Positions 42,703 through 52,899 of a stretch of DNA of 64,000 nucleotides are shown here, piece by piece (the first letter of the stretch is position 1; each line of letters begins with the position of its first letter). Both the position numbers and the translations under genes were made by a program. Origin of the DNA: Ichthyophis bannanicus (taxonomy: Eukaryota; Chordata; Amphibia; Gymnophiona; Ichthyophiidae); the NCBI GenBank assembly GCA_033557465.1, contig CM066039.1:397377440-397441439 (forward strand), given 5' to 3'. The notes below the pieces were generated by a model. It ran no database searches. It was not told the DNA's origin and saw only the letters and a list, made by a program, of their open reading frames with translations.

Positions 42703-43434
42703 TAGAAACATAGAAACATAGAAATATGATGACAGAAAAAGACCACATGGCCTATCTAGTCTGTCCTTCCATAACAACTACAACAGTCCCCTTTTTACCT
42801 TTAGAGATCCTCTGTGTTTGTCCCATGCTTTTTTGAATTCAGTTACTGTCCTCATCTCTACCACCTCCACTGGGAGACTATTCCACGGATCCACTACTCT
42901 TTCCGTAAAGAAATATTTCCGCATATCACTCCTGAATCTATCTCCCTTCACCCTCATCCCATGTCCCCTCGTAGCAGAACTTGCTTTCAATTGAAAGAGG
43001 CTCTCTCCCTGAACATTTATGCCACGGAGGTATTTAAACATCTCAATCATATCACCTCTATCCCGCCTTTCCTCTAAGGTGTACATATTAAGATCCTTAA
43101 GTCTGTCCTCATATGCTTTATAATGAAGACCACTAATCATTTTAGTAGCCACCCTCTGCACCGACTCCATCCTGTTCACATCCTTTTGAAGGTGCGGTCT
43201 CCAGAACTGCACACTATACTCCAAGTGAGGTCGCACCAAAGACTTATACAGAGGCATTATCACCTCCTTTTTTCTGCTAGCCATTCCTCTCCGTATGCAC
43301 CCAAGCATCCTTCTAGTTTTTTCCATCGCCTTTTCTACCTGTTTAGCTACTTTAAGATCATCAGACACAACCACGCCTAGGTCCCGCTCTTCTTTAGTGG
43401 ATAAAAGTACTTCACCCCCTATACTATATTGCAA
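42703..43434 (-). mobile_element. CR1-C LINE inserted in the VNTR
   Basis: This 5'-truncated CR1-like element on the minus strand has its 3' end at 42703 in repeated CATAGAAA units (on plus), a CR1-style microsatellite tail. It splits the 53-bp array. A clear TSD was not found, which is hard to judge in repeats. Confidence 0.88.
42778..43434 (-). CDS. CR1-C RT C-terminal region, open
   Basis: An open frame of 218 codons covers the last part of a CR1 ORF2, after the catalytic FADD box. Motifs in order are LLSTKEERDLGVVVSDDLKV, MPLYKSLVRPHLEY, a TRGHGMRVKG block, RKYFFTERVVDPWNSLP and FKKAWDKHRGSLKV. There is no stop or frameshift, so the insertion is fairly young, but it lacks endonuclease and catalytic RT and is not functional by itself. 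Confidence 0.85.
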   Translation of the reverse strand: MQYSIGGEVLLSTKEERDLGVVVSDDLKVAKQVEKAMEKTRRMLGCIRRGMASRKKEVIMPLYKSLVRPHLEYSVQFWRPHLQKDVNRMESVQRVATKMISGLHYKAYEDRLKDLNMYTLEERRDRGDMIEMFKYLRGINVQGESLFQLKASSATRGHGMRVKGDRFRSDMRKYFFTERVVDPWNSLPVEVVEMRTVTEFKKAWDKHRGSLKVKRGLL

Positions 43435-45297
43435 TTACAACTCAAAGTAGAAAGCATAGAGTGGAGGTAACCTGCACAGAGCAGCTGTTACAACTCAAAG
43501 TAACAAGCATAGAGCAGGGGTAACCTACACAGAGCAGCCATTACAACCCAAAGTAACAAGCATAGAGCTGGGGTAACATGCGTGGAGCAGCTGGTACAAC
43601 CCAAAGTAACAAGCATAGAATGGGGGTAACCTGCATGGAGCAGCCGTTACAACCCAAAGTAACAAGCATAGAGCAGGGGTAACCTGCACGGAGCAGCTGT
43701 TACAACCCAAAGTAACAAGCATAGAGCAGGGGTAACCTGCACGGAGCAGCTGTTACAACCCAAAGTAACAAGCATAGAGCAGGGGTAACCTGCATGGAGC
43801 AGACATTACAACCCAAAGTAACAAGCATAGAATGGGGGTAACCTGCATGGAGCAGCCATTACAACCCAAAGTAACAAGCATAGAGCAGGGGTAACCTGCA
43901 TGGAGCAGCCGTTACAGCACAAAGTAACAAGCATAGAGTGGGGGTAACCTGCACAGAGCAGCTGTTACAACCCAAAGTAACAAGCATAGAGCATGGGTAA
44001 CTTGTGCGGAGCAGCCGTTACAACCCAAAGTAGCAAGCATAGAGCAGGGTAACCTGCATGTGGCAGCTGATACAACCCAAAGTAACAAGCATAGAGCAGG
44101 GGTAACCTGCATGGAGCAGCCACTACAACCCAAAGTAACAAGTATAGAGCAGGGGTAATCTGCATGGAGCAGCCGTTACAATCCAAAGTAACAAGCATAG
44201 AGCAGGGGTAACCTGCACGGAGCAGCTGTTACAACCCAAAGTAACAAGCATAGAGCAGGGGTAACCTGCACGGAGCAGCTGTTACAACCCAAAGTAACAA
44301 GCATAGAGCAGGGGTAACCTGCATGGAGCAGACATTACAACCCAAAGTAACAAGCATAGAATGGGGGTAACCTGCATGGAGCAGCCATTACAACCCAAAG
44401 TAACAAGCATAGAGCAGGGGTAACCTGCATGGAGCAGCCGTTACAGCACAAAGTAACAAGCATAGAGTGGGGGTAACCTGCACAGAGCAGCTGTTACAAC
44501 CCAAAGTAACAAGCATAGAGCATGGGTAACTTGTGCGGAGCAGCCGTTACAACCCAAAGTAGCAAGAATAGAGCAGGGTAACCTGCATGTGGCAGCTGAT
44601 ACAACCCAAAGTAACAAGCATAGAGCAGGGGTAACCTGCACGGAGCAGCCACTACAACCCAAAGTAACAAGTATAGAGCTTGGGTAACCTGCATGGAGCA
44701 GCCGTTACAATCCAAAGTAACAAACATAGAGCAGGGGTAACCTGCACGGAGCAGCCGTTACGACCCCAAGTAACAAGCATAGAGCAGGGGTAACATGCAT
44801 GTGGCAGCTGATACAACCCAATGTAACAAGCATAAAGCAGGGGTAACCTGTGTGGAGAAGCCATTACAACCCAAAGTAACAAGCATAGATTAGGGGTAAC
44901 CTGCGCGGAGCAGCCGTTACAATCAAAAATAACAAGCATAGAGCAGGGGTAACCTGTGCCGAGCAGCCATTACAACCCCAAGTAACAAGCGTAGAACAGG
45001 GGTAACATGCATGGAGCAACCATTACAACCCAAAGTAACAAGCATAGAGCAGGGATAACATGCACGGAGCAGCCGGTACAACCCAAAGTAACAAGCATAG
45101 AGCAGGGATAACCTGTGCCAAGCAGCCGTTACAACCCCAAGTAACAAGCATAGAGCAGGGGTAACCTGCGCGGAGCAGCCGTTACAGCCCAAAGTAACAA
45201 GCATAGAACAGGGGTAACATGCACGGAGTAGCCATTACAACCTAAAGTAACAAGCATAGAGCAGGGGTAATATGCATGTGGCAGCTGATACAACCCT

Positions 45298-45360
45298 AAA
45301 CCCTTTGCTGGACAGACTAGATGAGCAATGCTGGTCTTTAACTGCTTTCATTTACAGTAC
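45298..45360 (+). repeat. CR1-B-type 3' terminus closing the VNTR
   Basis: CTTTGCTGGACAGACTAGATG, then GCAATGCTGGTCTTTAACTGC and CATTTACAGTACTATG, match the ends at 3050-3093, 6212-6270 and 52125-52195. This ties the array to a CR1-B 3' UTR. Confidence 0.8.
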
Positions 45361-45712
45361 TATGTAGGTCATTGTAACCCACCCACTCACCTTTATGACA
45401 CAGTTTCCTCTCATTACCATATAGAACCTCTATTGATCAGATACTTTGTATAAAGTTCCTAGTTACCCCTAACTACTCCACATATATGTAGCAGCTTATC
45501 TGCATGTTGACCTGTAACGTGTAATTCTTTGTTAATAGTTCAGCCACTGTTCCATGTAATATACCCTTGTTGACTGTAAAATATAACCTGTAACTATGTA
45601 AATAGTTCAATTGTTCCATTTAAGATGTTTTTGTTTATTTTAAACCGCCCCTGATCTCTGGAAGGGGCGGTATAGAAGAACCAGATAAATAAATACATAA
45701 ATAAATAAACAT
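45361..45712 (+). repeat. L2-type LINE 3' UTR
   Basis: No coding part remains. The end has the L2-type inverted stem AAACCGCCCC...GGGGCGGTAT (about 45641-45672), then (AAAT)n-like repeats to 45712. Confidence 0.65.
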
Positions 45713-45739
45713 TGTTGAAGCCCTACTCATGAGTTAGAT

Positions 45740-46300
45740 TGTGGTAGGCTATGGCCTAGCATGGCCTGCTACTATGAAAGGCCTGTAAGTTAGGCCTAGA
45801 TCCTAACTCCCATTATAGCTAGAAAATAACCAGAAATCTGTGAAAATGGAGAAAACTGTTTTAAAATGCTTAATAAGAAGTTTTTATGAATCCATAAGTC
45901 TTTCATTATTCTCTTGTGTGTGAAAGAAAAGAAATGTTTCAATACCTGCATTCCTGGAGCTAGGGATAACCTTGCAGTAGAGAAGTAACAAAATCAAGAA
46001 CTGCACCATTGTTAGAACAATCCTAAGGGAGGGGGCTGGTTGCTAGGCTCCGGAGGGATTTCTAATTGGACAGGTGCAGGGAATGTAAAACCAATGAGAA
46101 GTTTGCATGTATCGAGTTGGAACCAATAGAAAGTTCTCATGTATCAAACTGAAAAAGAGGTATAAATGGTTATGTCTCTGTAAAAACCTTTGCTCAGTTC
46201 CTTTTGAAGCTTTGACTGACTGGGCCTGTGCACAATAAACTGTCTTGGACCCTGTTAATTGACTCCTGGATTTATTCATTGATTGCACTTTGCTACAGCA
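45740..46300 (+). mobile_element. Solo LTR of an endogenous retrovirus-like element
   Basis: A 561-bp segment begins TGTGGTAGGC and ends CTACAGCA, flanked by AGAT on both sides (45736-45739 and 46301-46304), a 4-bp TSD. It shows a full LTR promoter layout: CCAAT boxes at 46091 and 46123, a TATA box TATAAA at 46161, and polyadenylation signal AATAAA at 46234. The 73-base spacing from TATA to AATAAA fits a short R region. No internal genes flank it, so it is a recombination remnant. Confidence 0.75.
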
Positions 46301-46304
46301 AGAT

Positions 46305-48373
46305 GTCTGAAAATAGGCACTTAGGCATGCAGATCATGGAGATGTCCCCAGGGCCATTTTAGAAACTGGGTATATAGACGTTCCCTGTGTGAGAACATCA
46401 AGGTAGCATGGAAGCCTGGTAGATAGTGCCCTAGGTGAAGCAAGGGAGATGCAAGTTGCAAAGTTGCAGTGTGATTTCAGAATGGCCTCGTTGCCTGTAC
46501 CTGCTTCTGATGAATAAGGTGCAAAAAAGTGTTTGTTTCATGGCTGCAACGCTTCCAGAGGGAAGAGTAAAATACATTTTCATAGCCACAGTTAATATTT
46601 CCTGCTCGAAGAAACCTGCAGGTAAATAGATACTCCAAAGATATTCCAGGCCTACCACGCATGTCGGGGTATCTGAAATAGAAGGTCAGGATGTGCTAGT
46701 GTCAGGACATAGTCACCTCCCTTCTAAATACCCTGGCTGGGATGTCCAAGTACCCGGTTTGTGAAATGACCTACACCCGTGTACGAATGTGGCCTTGCTA
46801 TGTGCGGGTGGAGGAGCATCTCCAGAACCAGCTATCTGGGAATTCATTTTTGGGGTGGAGACGAAGCGACTTCAGAATGTATAGATATATTTGGGCCCCC
46901 CCCCCCCCCCCGTCACTGCTGCCACTTCTGCTCTCCATGTCCCATTTTTTCCTAGATGCCCTTCTAAATTGCCATTTTATGTTACTATGTTACTACGTCA
47001 CGTTACTATGTTACTATGTGCCTTTATAAAGAGGTTCCCAGAACCAAGGACAGTCTGAGAGGGATGCGGGGCCTCATTTGCATACCAGATTTATTTGGTC
47101 AGTTCTATGACTAAGTGAAGGATGAGGGAAAAAACATATAAAATGATTTTTAAAATCCTGGTAGCTATGAATTCAAGATCATGGTGCCCAGGCTGGCCTG
47201 GACCTTGGCAAGCTAGAGATGTGGCCTTTGCAACTAACAGATCTGGCCCCACCCCCAAGTCACATGCACTAACTCACTCTTTTTGAGCTTCCTGGAAGCC
47301 CTGCAATGATATCAGTGCCCTCTTCTGTACTTGTGTCCTGTGCAGCCGCACTACTCACACAACCCTTAGTACTGCCCTGCTAGCCACAAAACAAAATTAA
47401 ACGGACTTGTTTCCTTTATTTTAGATTTTCTTGCATTTGAACCAAGAAAATGCTTTAAATTTCAGACTGATAGCGTCAAGAACCACAAAACTGTAAATCT
47501 CAAAGACAATCCGTATTCCACTTCTGTCCACAAACATCCTACAGGTGACTCCAACAACCTCAGAGCCCCCACGAACACTAAACTCAGCCAGCTACGTTCC
47601 CATGTGCTTCCTGCTTTTTTACAGCTGTGTTGCACCTTTTCCTGTAAACCCCATGCCCACTGTCCTATCAGTGTGAGTCTCCAGCTCCCCATCATTAACT
47701 TGGTCATCGGTGGTGTTCCCAGCACCTGGGGCAGGCACCCACACCTCCTGCACTGTCGGCACCCTCCCCCATGCAACACAGCTCTGTGTGCCATGATGCA
47801 CCCCCTCCCCCCCTAACCACCGCCAGGCCCGAGGATGCAGCACAGCAAACTTATGTTTAGGCTGACTTTGCTGCAGTGCCTCATGCTCCAGGGGCACCCA
47901 AAGTCTCGCGATTCACGAAACTTCAGCAGGGAGGGAAGAGTGGCCAGTCCCTGGAGTGTTCGGCAGCGCGGCAGTCAGCTCAAACATAAGTTTGCCATAC
48001 TGCCTCCATGGGTCTGGTGGAGGTGCAACCCCCTATCTCACTCCTGGAATTGGGTAAATTGGCAACGCTGTATTTATTAAAGTTGCAACTCCAATCTCAA
48101 AGATGGCTTATGGCTATACCAGCTTCTAATAAAAACAAGAGGCACTAACCTACAGGTTGGTTTCCTGCTGATCAGTTCTTGCTGCATGCATTGCAATTTC
48201 ATTGGTGTTGTGCTCTAGTCCCAGCATGCATCCCTCCACCCCAGGAGGCCTAGGCATTGCCTTCTTTCTCTCTCTTCCTTTCCTCCCCCCATGCAAACAC
48301 TCACTTCCCTCTCCCACCAAGGTCCCCAAAGAATTCTCCTCTCCCATGACCCCCTCCAAAGGCACTCTCCCTC
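46305..48373. other. Unassigned sequence with a C-tract, a CR1-like tail and an inverted repeat
   Basis: No host gene is supported. A C-run lies at about 46897-46910. Repeated TGTTACTA units at about 46978-47020 resemble a CR1-like tail. An imperfect 23-base inverted repeat (2 mismatches) pairs 47845-47867 (GCAAACTTATGTTTAGGCTG...) with 47973-47995. Open frames around 47.5-48.0 kb overlap on both strands without a known domain. Confidence 0.5.
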
Positions 48374-49926
48374 TGTGAACTATCATTAAAATCATCTCTA
48401 ATACCTGAAGATTGGAGGATCGCCAATGTAACACCAATTTTTAAAAAGGGTTCCAGGGGTGATCCGGGAAACTACAGACCGGTGAGCCTGACGTCAGTAC
48501 CAGGACAAATGGTAGAAACCATCATAAAGAATAAAATTACTCAGCATGTAGATAGTCACAACCTAATGGGAGACAGCCAACATGGCTTTAGACAAGGAAA
48601 ATCTTGTCTTACTAATCTGTTGTTTTTTTGAAGGAGTGAATAAACAGGTGGACAAAGGTGAGTCGGTTGATATTGTGTATCTGGACTTTCAGAAAGCCTT
48701 TGACAAGGTCCCTCATCAGAGACTTTTGGCAAAACTAAAGAGTCATGGGATAGGAGGCAGTGTACTATTGTGAATCAGGAACTGGTTAAAAGATAGAAAG
48801 CAGAGCGTATGGCTAAATGGCCAATTTTCCCAATGGAGAAAGGTGAATAGTGGTGTACCCCAGGGATCTGTGCTGGGTCCGCTGCTTTTTGACATATTCA
48901 TAAATGACCTGGAAAGTGGAATAACGAGTGAGGTTATCAGATTTGCAGATGACACAAAACTATTTAAAGTTGTTAAAACCCAAGAGGATTGTGAAAAATT
49001 GGAAGAGGATCTTGATAAATTGGAAGACTGGGCATCAAAATGGCAGATGAAATTTAATGTGGACAAGTGCAAGGTTATGCACCTAGGGAAGAACAACCCA
49101 AACTATGGTTACACGATGCAAGGTTCCACATTACGAACCACCACCCAGGAAAAAGATTTAGGCATCATTGTGGATACCATGTTAAAACCCTCGGCCCAGT
49201 GTGCAGCGGCGGCCAAGAGAGCAAATAGAATGCTAGGTATCATAAGGAAAGGAATGGAAAATAAAACAAAAGATATTATAATGCCTCTATATCGTTCCAT
49301 GGTGAGACCGCACCTTGAATATTGTGTGCAATTCTGGTCGCCGTATCTTAAAGAGGATATAGCGATTTTAGAAAAAGTTCAGAGAAGAGCCACCAAAATG
49401 GTAAAGGGGATGGAAGGATACTCCTATGAAGAAGGGCTAAAAAGGTTAGGGCTCTTTAACCTGGAAAAGAGACGGCTGAGGGGAGATATGATAGAAGTCA
49501 ATAAATTAATGAACGGAGTGGAACGGGTAAACGTAAATCGATTGTTTACGTTATCAGAATATAGAAAGACTAGGGGACATGCAATGAAGCTACAGGGTAA
49601 ACTATTTAAGACTAAAAAAAGAAAATATTTTTTCACTCAACGTGTAATCAAACTCCTGAATTTCTTACCGGAGGATGTAGTAAAGGCTGTTAGTGTAGCT
49701 GGGTTTAAAAAAGGTTTGGACAAGTTCCTGGAGGAAAGGTCCATAAACCATTATTAAGAAGTGACCGAAGATATCAATGCTTGACCCAGTACAAGCATTG
49801 TGGAACTTGTGTCTCTTGGGGAAACTGCTAGGTACATTCGACCTAGATTGGCCACTGTTGGAAACAGAATACTGGGCTTGATGGACCTTGGTCTGACCCA
49901 GTATGGCATATCTTATGTTCTTATGT
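48374..49926 (+). mobile_element. CR1-A LINE copy 4
   Basis: This 5'-truncated CR1-A begins within RT and ends in the TTCTTATGT tail. The hexamer TCCCTC flanks it on both sides (48368-48373 and 49927-49932), a possible short TSD. It is very close in sequence to copy 1. Confidence 0.88.
48380..49757 (+). pseudogene. CR1-A ORF2 (reverse transcriptase), copy 4
   Basis: The RT starts at the DWR-x-ANVTPIFKKGS block (48409). A 3-base loss inside the TNLLCFFEG region and a shift at about 48590-48625 separate the first two blocks. A TGA replaces TGG at about 48771. From 48843 to 49757 it is open for 304 codons, including GVPQGSVLGPLLF, FADDTKLF, NVDKCKVMHLGK and the NHY end. With only a few lesions it is one of the youngest copies here. 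Confidence 0.88.
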
Positions 49927-49932
49927 TCCCTC

Positions 49933-51419
49933 CTACAGCTGGCCTGCCTAGGCCCTCCTGCAACCCCTAATTTTTACAGTAGTGCTGCATCAATATGCAA
50001 ACAAGACAAAAAGCTAGTGGAGGAAAAGAAGCTGTGAGGCAAATAGTGCCCCCTATTGATGCTGCCAATGAATCTTCTCATTTTATGTTCAAAGAAAGCC
50101 CTGATAAATTCATGGCAGATGATCCTGGTCTGCCCCAGTGGTGGCCAGAGAGAGCTGAACATCAGTTTGGGGTTGAATCTCCACTCCCAATTCATCCACC
50201 ATCTAAAAGCCAAACCACAAGCTAGGCCAAATTAACCAACACTGGAAAAAACAGTTGGGAATCCTGACCAAAATTAAAATAAACAGTTTTCCAACCTTTA
50301 CAGCAGTTAATGCTGCTGAATCTCCACTGAAAGCCCCAACACTCTGGGGACGCAGCGGGATATTCAGCTGCTAGCTGGTTGGGCACGTGAAAGACGGCCT
50401 CACTTTTGCCGAAGAAGCTAACTGGGCAGCAGCTGAACATCGCCCCTGCCTGACATTGAATATCAAGGTTTAGAGATCAGCGGTGAGAACTCGACACTTT
50501 ATCAGCACTACCTGCTACCCGCTCAATCCCCGCCCCCTTTAATCTAAGTGGAACTTGTACCCGTGTCTCTTTCCACCCCAACAAAAGGGGCTTAACTCTT
50601 GAACAATGGCTTTTTTTGAGCTGTAATTATTCCTTTAACCTAAAACTATCTCCTGTGAACCCCGGGGGCTGTGCACAACAAAGGTAGAGGAGGGACTTGG
50701 GAGCCTCTCTGCCTCAGCAATATCTGCAGTGTATGTGGGGGAAGGGGACTGGGCTTTCTTTGGGGGGGGGGGAATTGTAATTTGAGAGAGGATGGTGCAT
50801 AGGCTGGAAAGGTTCCGAGGTATCCCCTGCTGTCAGGCTGCCTTACTGCCCCCCTTCCCTCCCCCTAGGTACATTACGGAGGCTGTTTCTCATGGGGAGT
50901 GGCTGAGTTAGCAGAATTTCATCACCCACCCTGTGTGCAGCATTAGCACTGCTTCTGGAGGGGGGGGGGGGCTTTTTTATTTGTTGGCAGTGGTTGCAAG
51001 GGGGTTGCAATGTGAGAGGAGCAGACGGAAAACTTACCCAGGCAGAAGCACTGAATAGCAGAAAAAGGCTGTCTCTGAGCCGCATGGATTTTGTAAATCC
51101 CACTGCTAGCCCCATAACAGTTTGAGGCAACAGGGCTTCTGAACGTGCCCAGAACCAGCCACACACAAAGTTACACCTCGTTCAAAAAAGGCACAAATCT
51201 GTCCGTGCAGTCCGTATATGTACCCACCTGAACACATATGCACAGATCTCACTCCTTCCATGTTCCTACTTTTCACATGATTGTGGAAGTTTAGAAACCA
51301 GCTTTACAGGCATAAAAACGCTTTACAAAATTATCCCCAGAATGGCCAAAGCTACAGATGTGGCCCACACAGACCACGTAAATGCTTTTGAATCCCGACA
51401 TCCTACTGTATAGGTCTGA
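49933..51419. other. Unassigned sequence, includes a foldback element
   Basis: No gene is supported. 50340-50480 holds a foldback copy (GATATTCAGCTGCTAGCTGG against AACTGGGCAGCAGCTGAAC). G-runs occur at 50761 and 50959. Confidence 0.45.
50340..50480. repeat. Foldback (inverted-repeat) element, copy 3
   Basis: The imperfect arms GATATTCAGCTGCTAGCTGG and AACTGGGCAGCAGCTGAAC, with the GAAGAAGCTAAC and GACATTGAATATCAAGG words, place it with the copies at 34.3 and 41.2 kb. Confidence 0.5.
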
Positions 51420-52195
51420 ATGACCCTGAAACTGTGCTGTGGTTGGTGAAGAAATACTCTTTCACTGAAAGGGCGGTGGATGCTTGGAACGCCCTCCCGA
51501 TGGAAGCGAGGGGTGAAATCCAGTGACAGAATTCAAAATGGCATGGGACAGACACAGTGGATCCCTTTACAGCAACAGGATAAAATCAAAATAAACTTAA
51601 CTAACTAATTTCTCAACATACAGGGGTGTCCTACACGGAGTGGTGGGTTCACCCCTAAACAAAGACATGGGGAGGGGTGACCTGCACGGAGCGGTGGGTT
51701 CACCCCTAAACAAAGACATGGGGAGGGGTGGCCTGCACGGAGCAGTGGGTTCACACCTAAACAAAGACATGGGGAGGGGTGGCCTGCACGGAGCGGTGGG
51801 TTCACCCCTAAACAAAGACATGGGGAGGGGTGGCCTGCACGGAGCGGTGGGTTCACCCCTAAACAAAGATATGGGGAGGGGTGTCCTGCACGGAGCGGTG
51901 GGTTCACCCCTAAACAAAGACATGGGGAGGGGTGGCCTGCACGGAGTGGTGGGTTCACCCCTAAACAAAGACATGGGGAGGGGTGGCCTGCACGGAGCGG
52001 TGGGTTCACCCCTAAACAAAGATATGGGGAGGGGTGTTCTGCACGGAGCGGTGGGTTCACCCCTAAACAAAGACATGGGGAGGGGATGGCCTGCACGGAC
52101 CGGCAGGTACACCTGCTCTTGCCATCTTACTGGGCAGACTAGATGAACCATACTGGTCTTTATCTGCCGTCATTTACTATGTTACTATGTTACTA
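51420..52195 (+). mobile_element. CR1-B LINE copy 2, 3' end with expanded VNTR
   Basis: The last ORF2 codons (SFTERAVDAWNALPMEARG-like, frameshifted, at 51460-51580) are followed by AAAATCAAAATAAAC. The 51-bp array and the GGGCAGACTAGATGAACC tail with TTACTATGTTACTATG then follow. The order is the same as in copy 1 at 5.98-6.27 kb, except that the array has nine units instead of two. Confidence 0.85.
51622..52095 (+). repeat. 51-bp VNTR, nine units
   Basis: ACCCCTAAAC landmarks fall at 51650, 51701, 51803 and onward to 52058 at exact 51-base spacing (ACACCTAAAC in the unit at 51752). Because 51 is a multiple of 3, both strands show open frames of 17-residue repeats (for example VGSPLNKDMGRGGLHGA). 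These are by-products of the repeat, not genes. Confidence 0.95.
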
Positions 52196-52886
52196 TTTGT
52201 GGGCTAGACACAAGTGAAACTGCAGAATACACTAGGAATCATTGTTATAGTGAGTTAGATAACTTCTACGAAAAATAGAAGCCCTATGTTTCCCCTTGAC
52301 AAATGAACAATAGATTATGTCATGTATTTAGCTGTATCTCTATTTCAGCAGAACTCTACGATTTTTCATCGTTATCAAAAATGAGAACATAAACAGAAAA
52401 AATCCAGATGTGTGGCCCTTATTTAGAAAGTTCCATTGAACCGCAGTAAAGTCTAACTGAGCCATAATGCTACTTGCTCCCCCCTCCTGCCACGGGTAGG
52501 GTTGTGTGATCAGAAAGAGGAAGGAAAGCTGTCCCAAACCCTTTTCTTCCTGGACGCAATCAGCAGGGAGATAGCCATTGCTGCTATCTCTGTGCAAACA
52601 CATGGCACCGGCAGCGTATCTGTGCAGCCCAGCTGGGGGTTACGCTCACACTAGTGGCAGCGGTTATATCCCTCCAGCAACATGCATTTTCCACCTGCTC
52701 TTCTGATTCAAGGCTTTTTGTTATATTTTGGTTTGCTTTCAGCATCTTGAATAATGTGAAACTTGTCTAAGCACTGAAGGAGGCTCTGATAACTTTTGCC
52801 TGGGCATCTTGATGTCTGGCCAAATAATATGCATTTAGAACGAGGTGGTTGGGAGAGAAACTATGAAATGCAGCATTTGCTTGAAG
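52196..52886. other. Unassigned sequence
   Basis: No gene or clear repeat was found. CATCTTGATGTCTGGCC at about 52807 recurs inverted near 56950, which hints at a further short repeat family. Confidence 0.4.
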
Positions 52887-52899
52887 AATACGCACACTT

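Larger units (their letters stand above)
42643..45297 (+). repeat. 53-bp VNTR, about 36 units, interrupted by a CR1-C LINE
   Basis: The unit runs ACAACCCAAAGTAACAAGCA, then TAGAGCAGGGGTAACCTGCA, then TGGAGCAGCCGTT (53 bases). One unit lies left of the CR1-C insertion (42643-42702) and about 35 to its right (43437-45297). The array ends directly in the CR1-B tail (45298-45360), and the unit itself occurs in diverged form at 2948-3040. A block of ten units with private variants (ACAGCACAAAG, CATGGGTAACTTG, AGCAGGGTAACC, GTGGCAGCTGAT) is present twice, 529 bp apart (43912 and 44441). Confidence 0.95.

Noticed and set aside
43525..45204. Minus-strand Cys/Leu-rich frames (LCLLLWVVTAA-type repeats) as membrane or secreted peptides
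   Set aside because: They are translations of the 53-bp VNTR and break between units because 53 is not a multiple of three.
47462..48080. Overlapping ORFs near 47.5-48.1 kb as a host gene
   Set aside because: Open on both strands, no known domain, no splice structure that I could support.
51597..52151. Open frames of 163-184 codons on both strands as genes
   Set aside because: By-product of a 51-bp tandem unit in a LINE 3' UTR.
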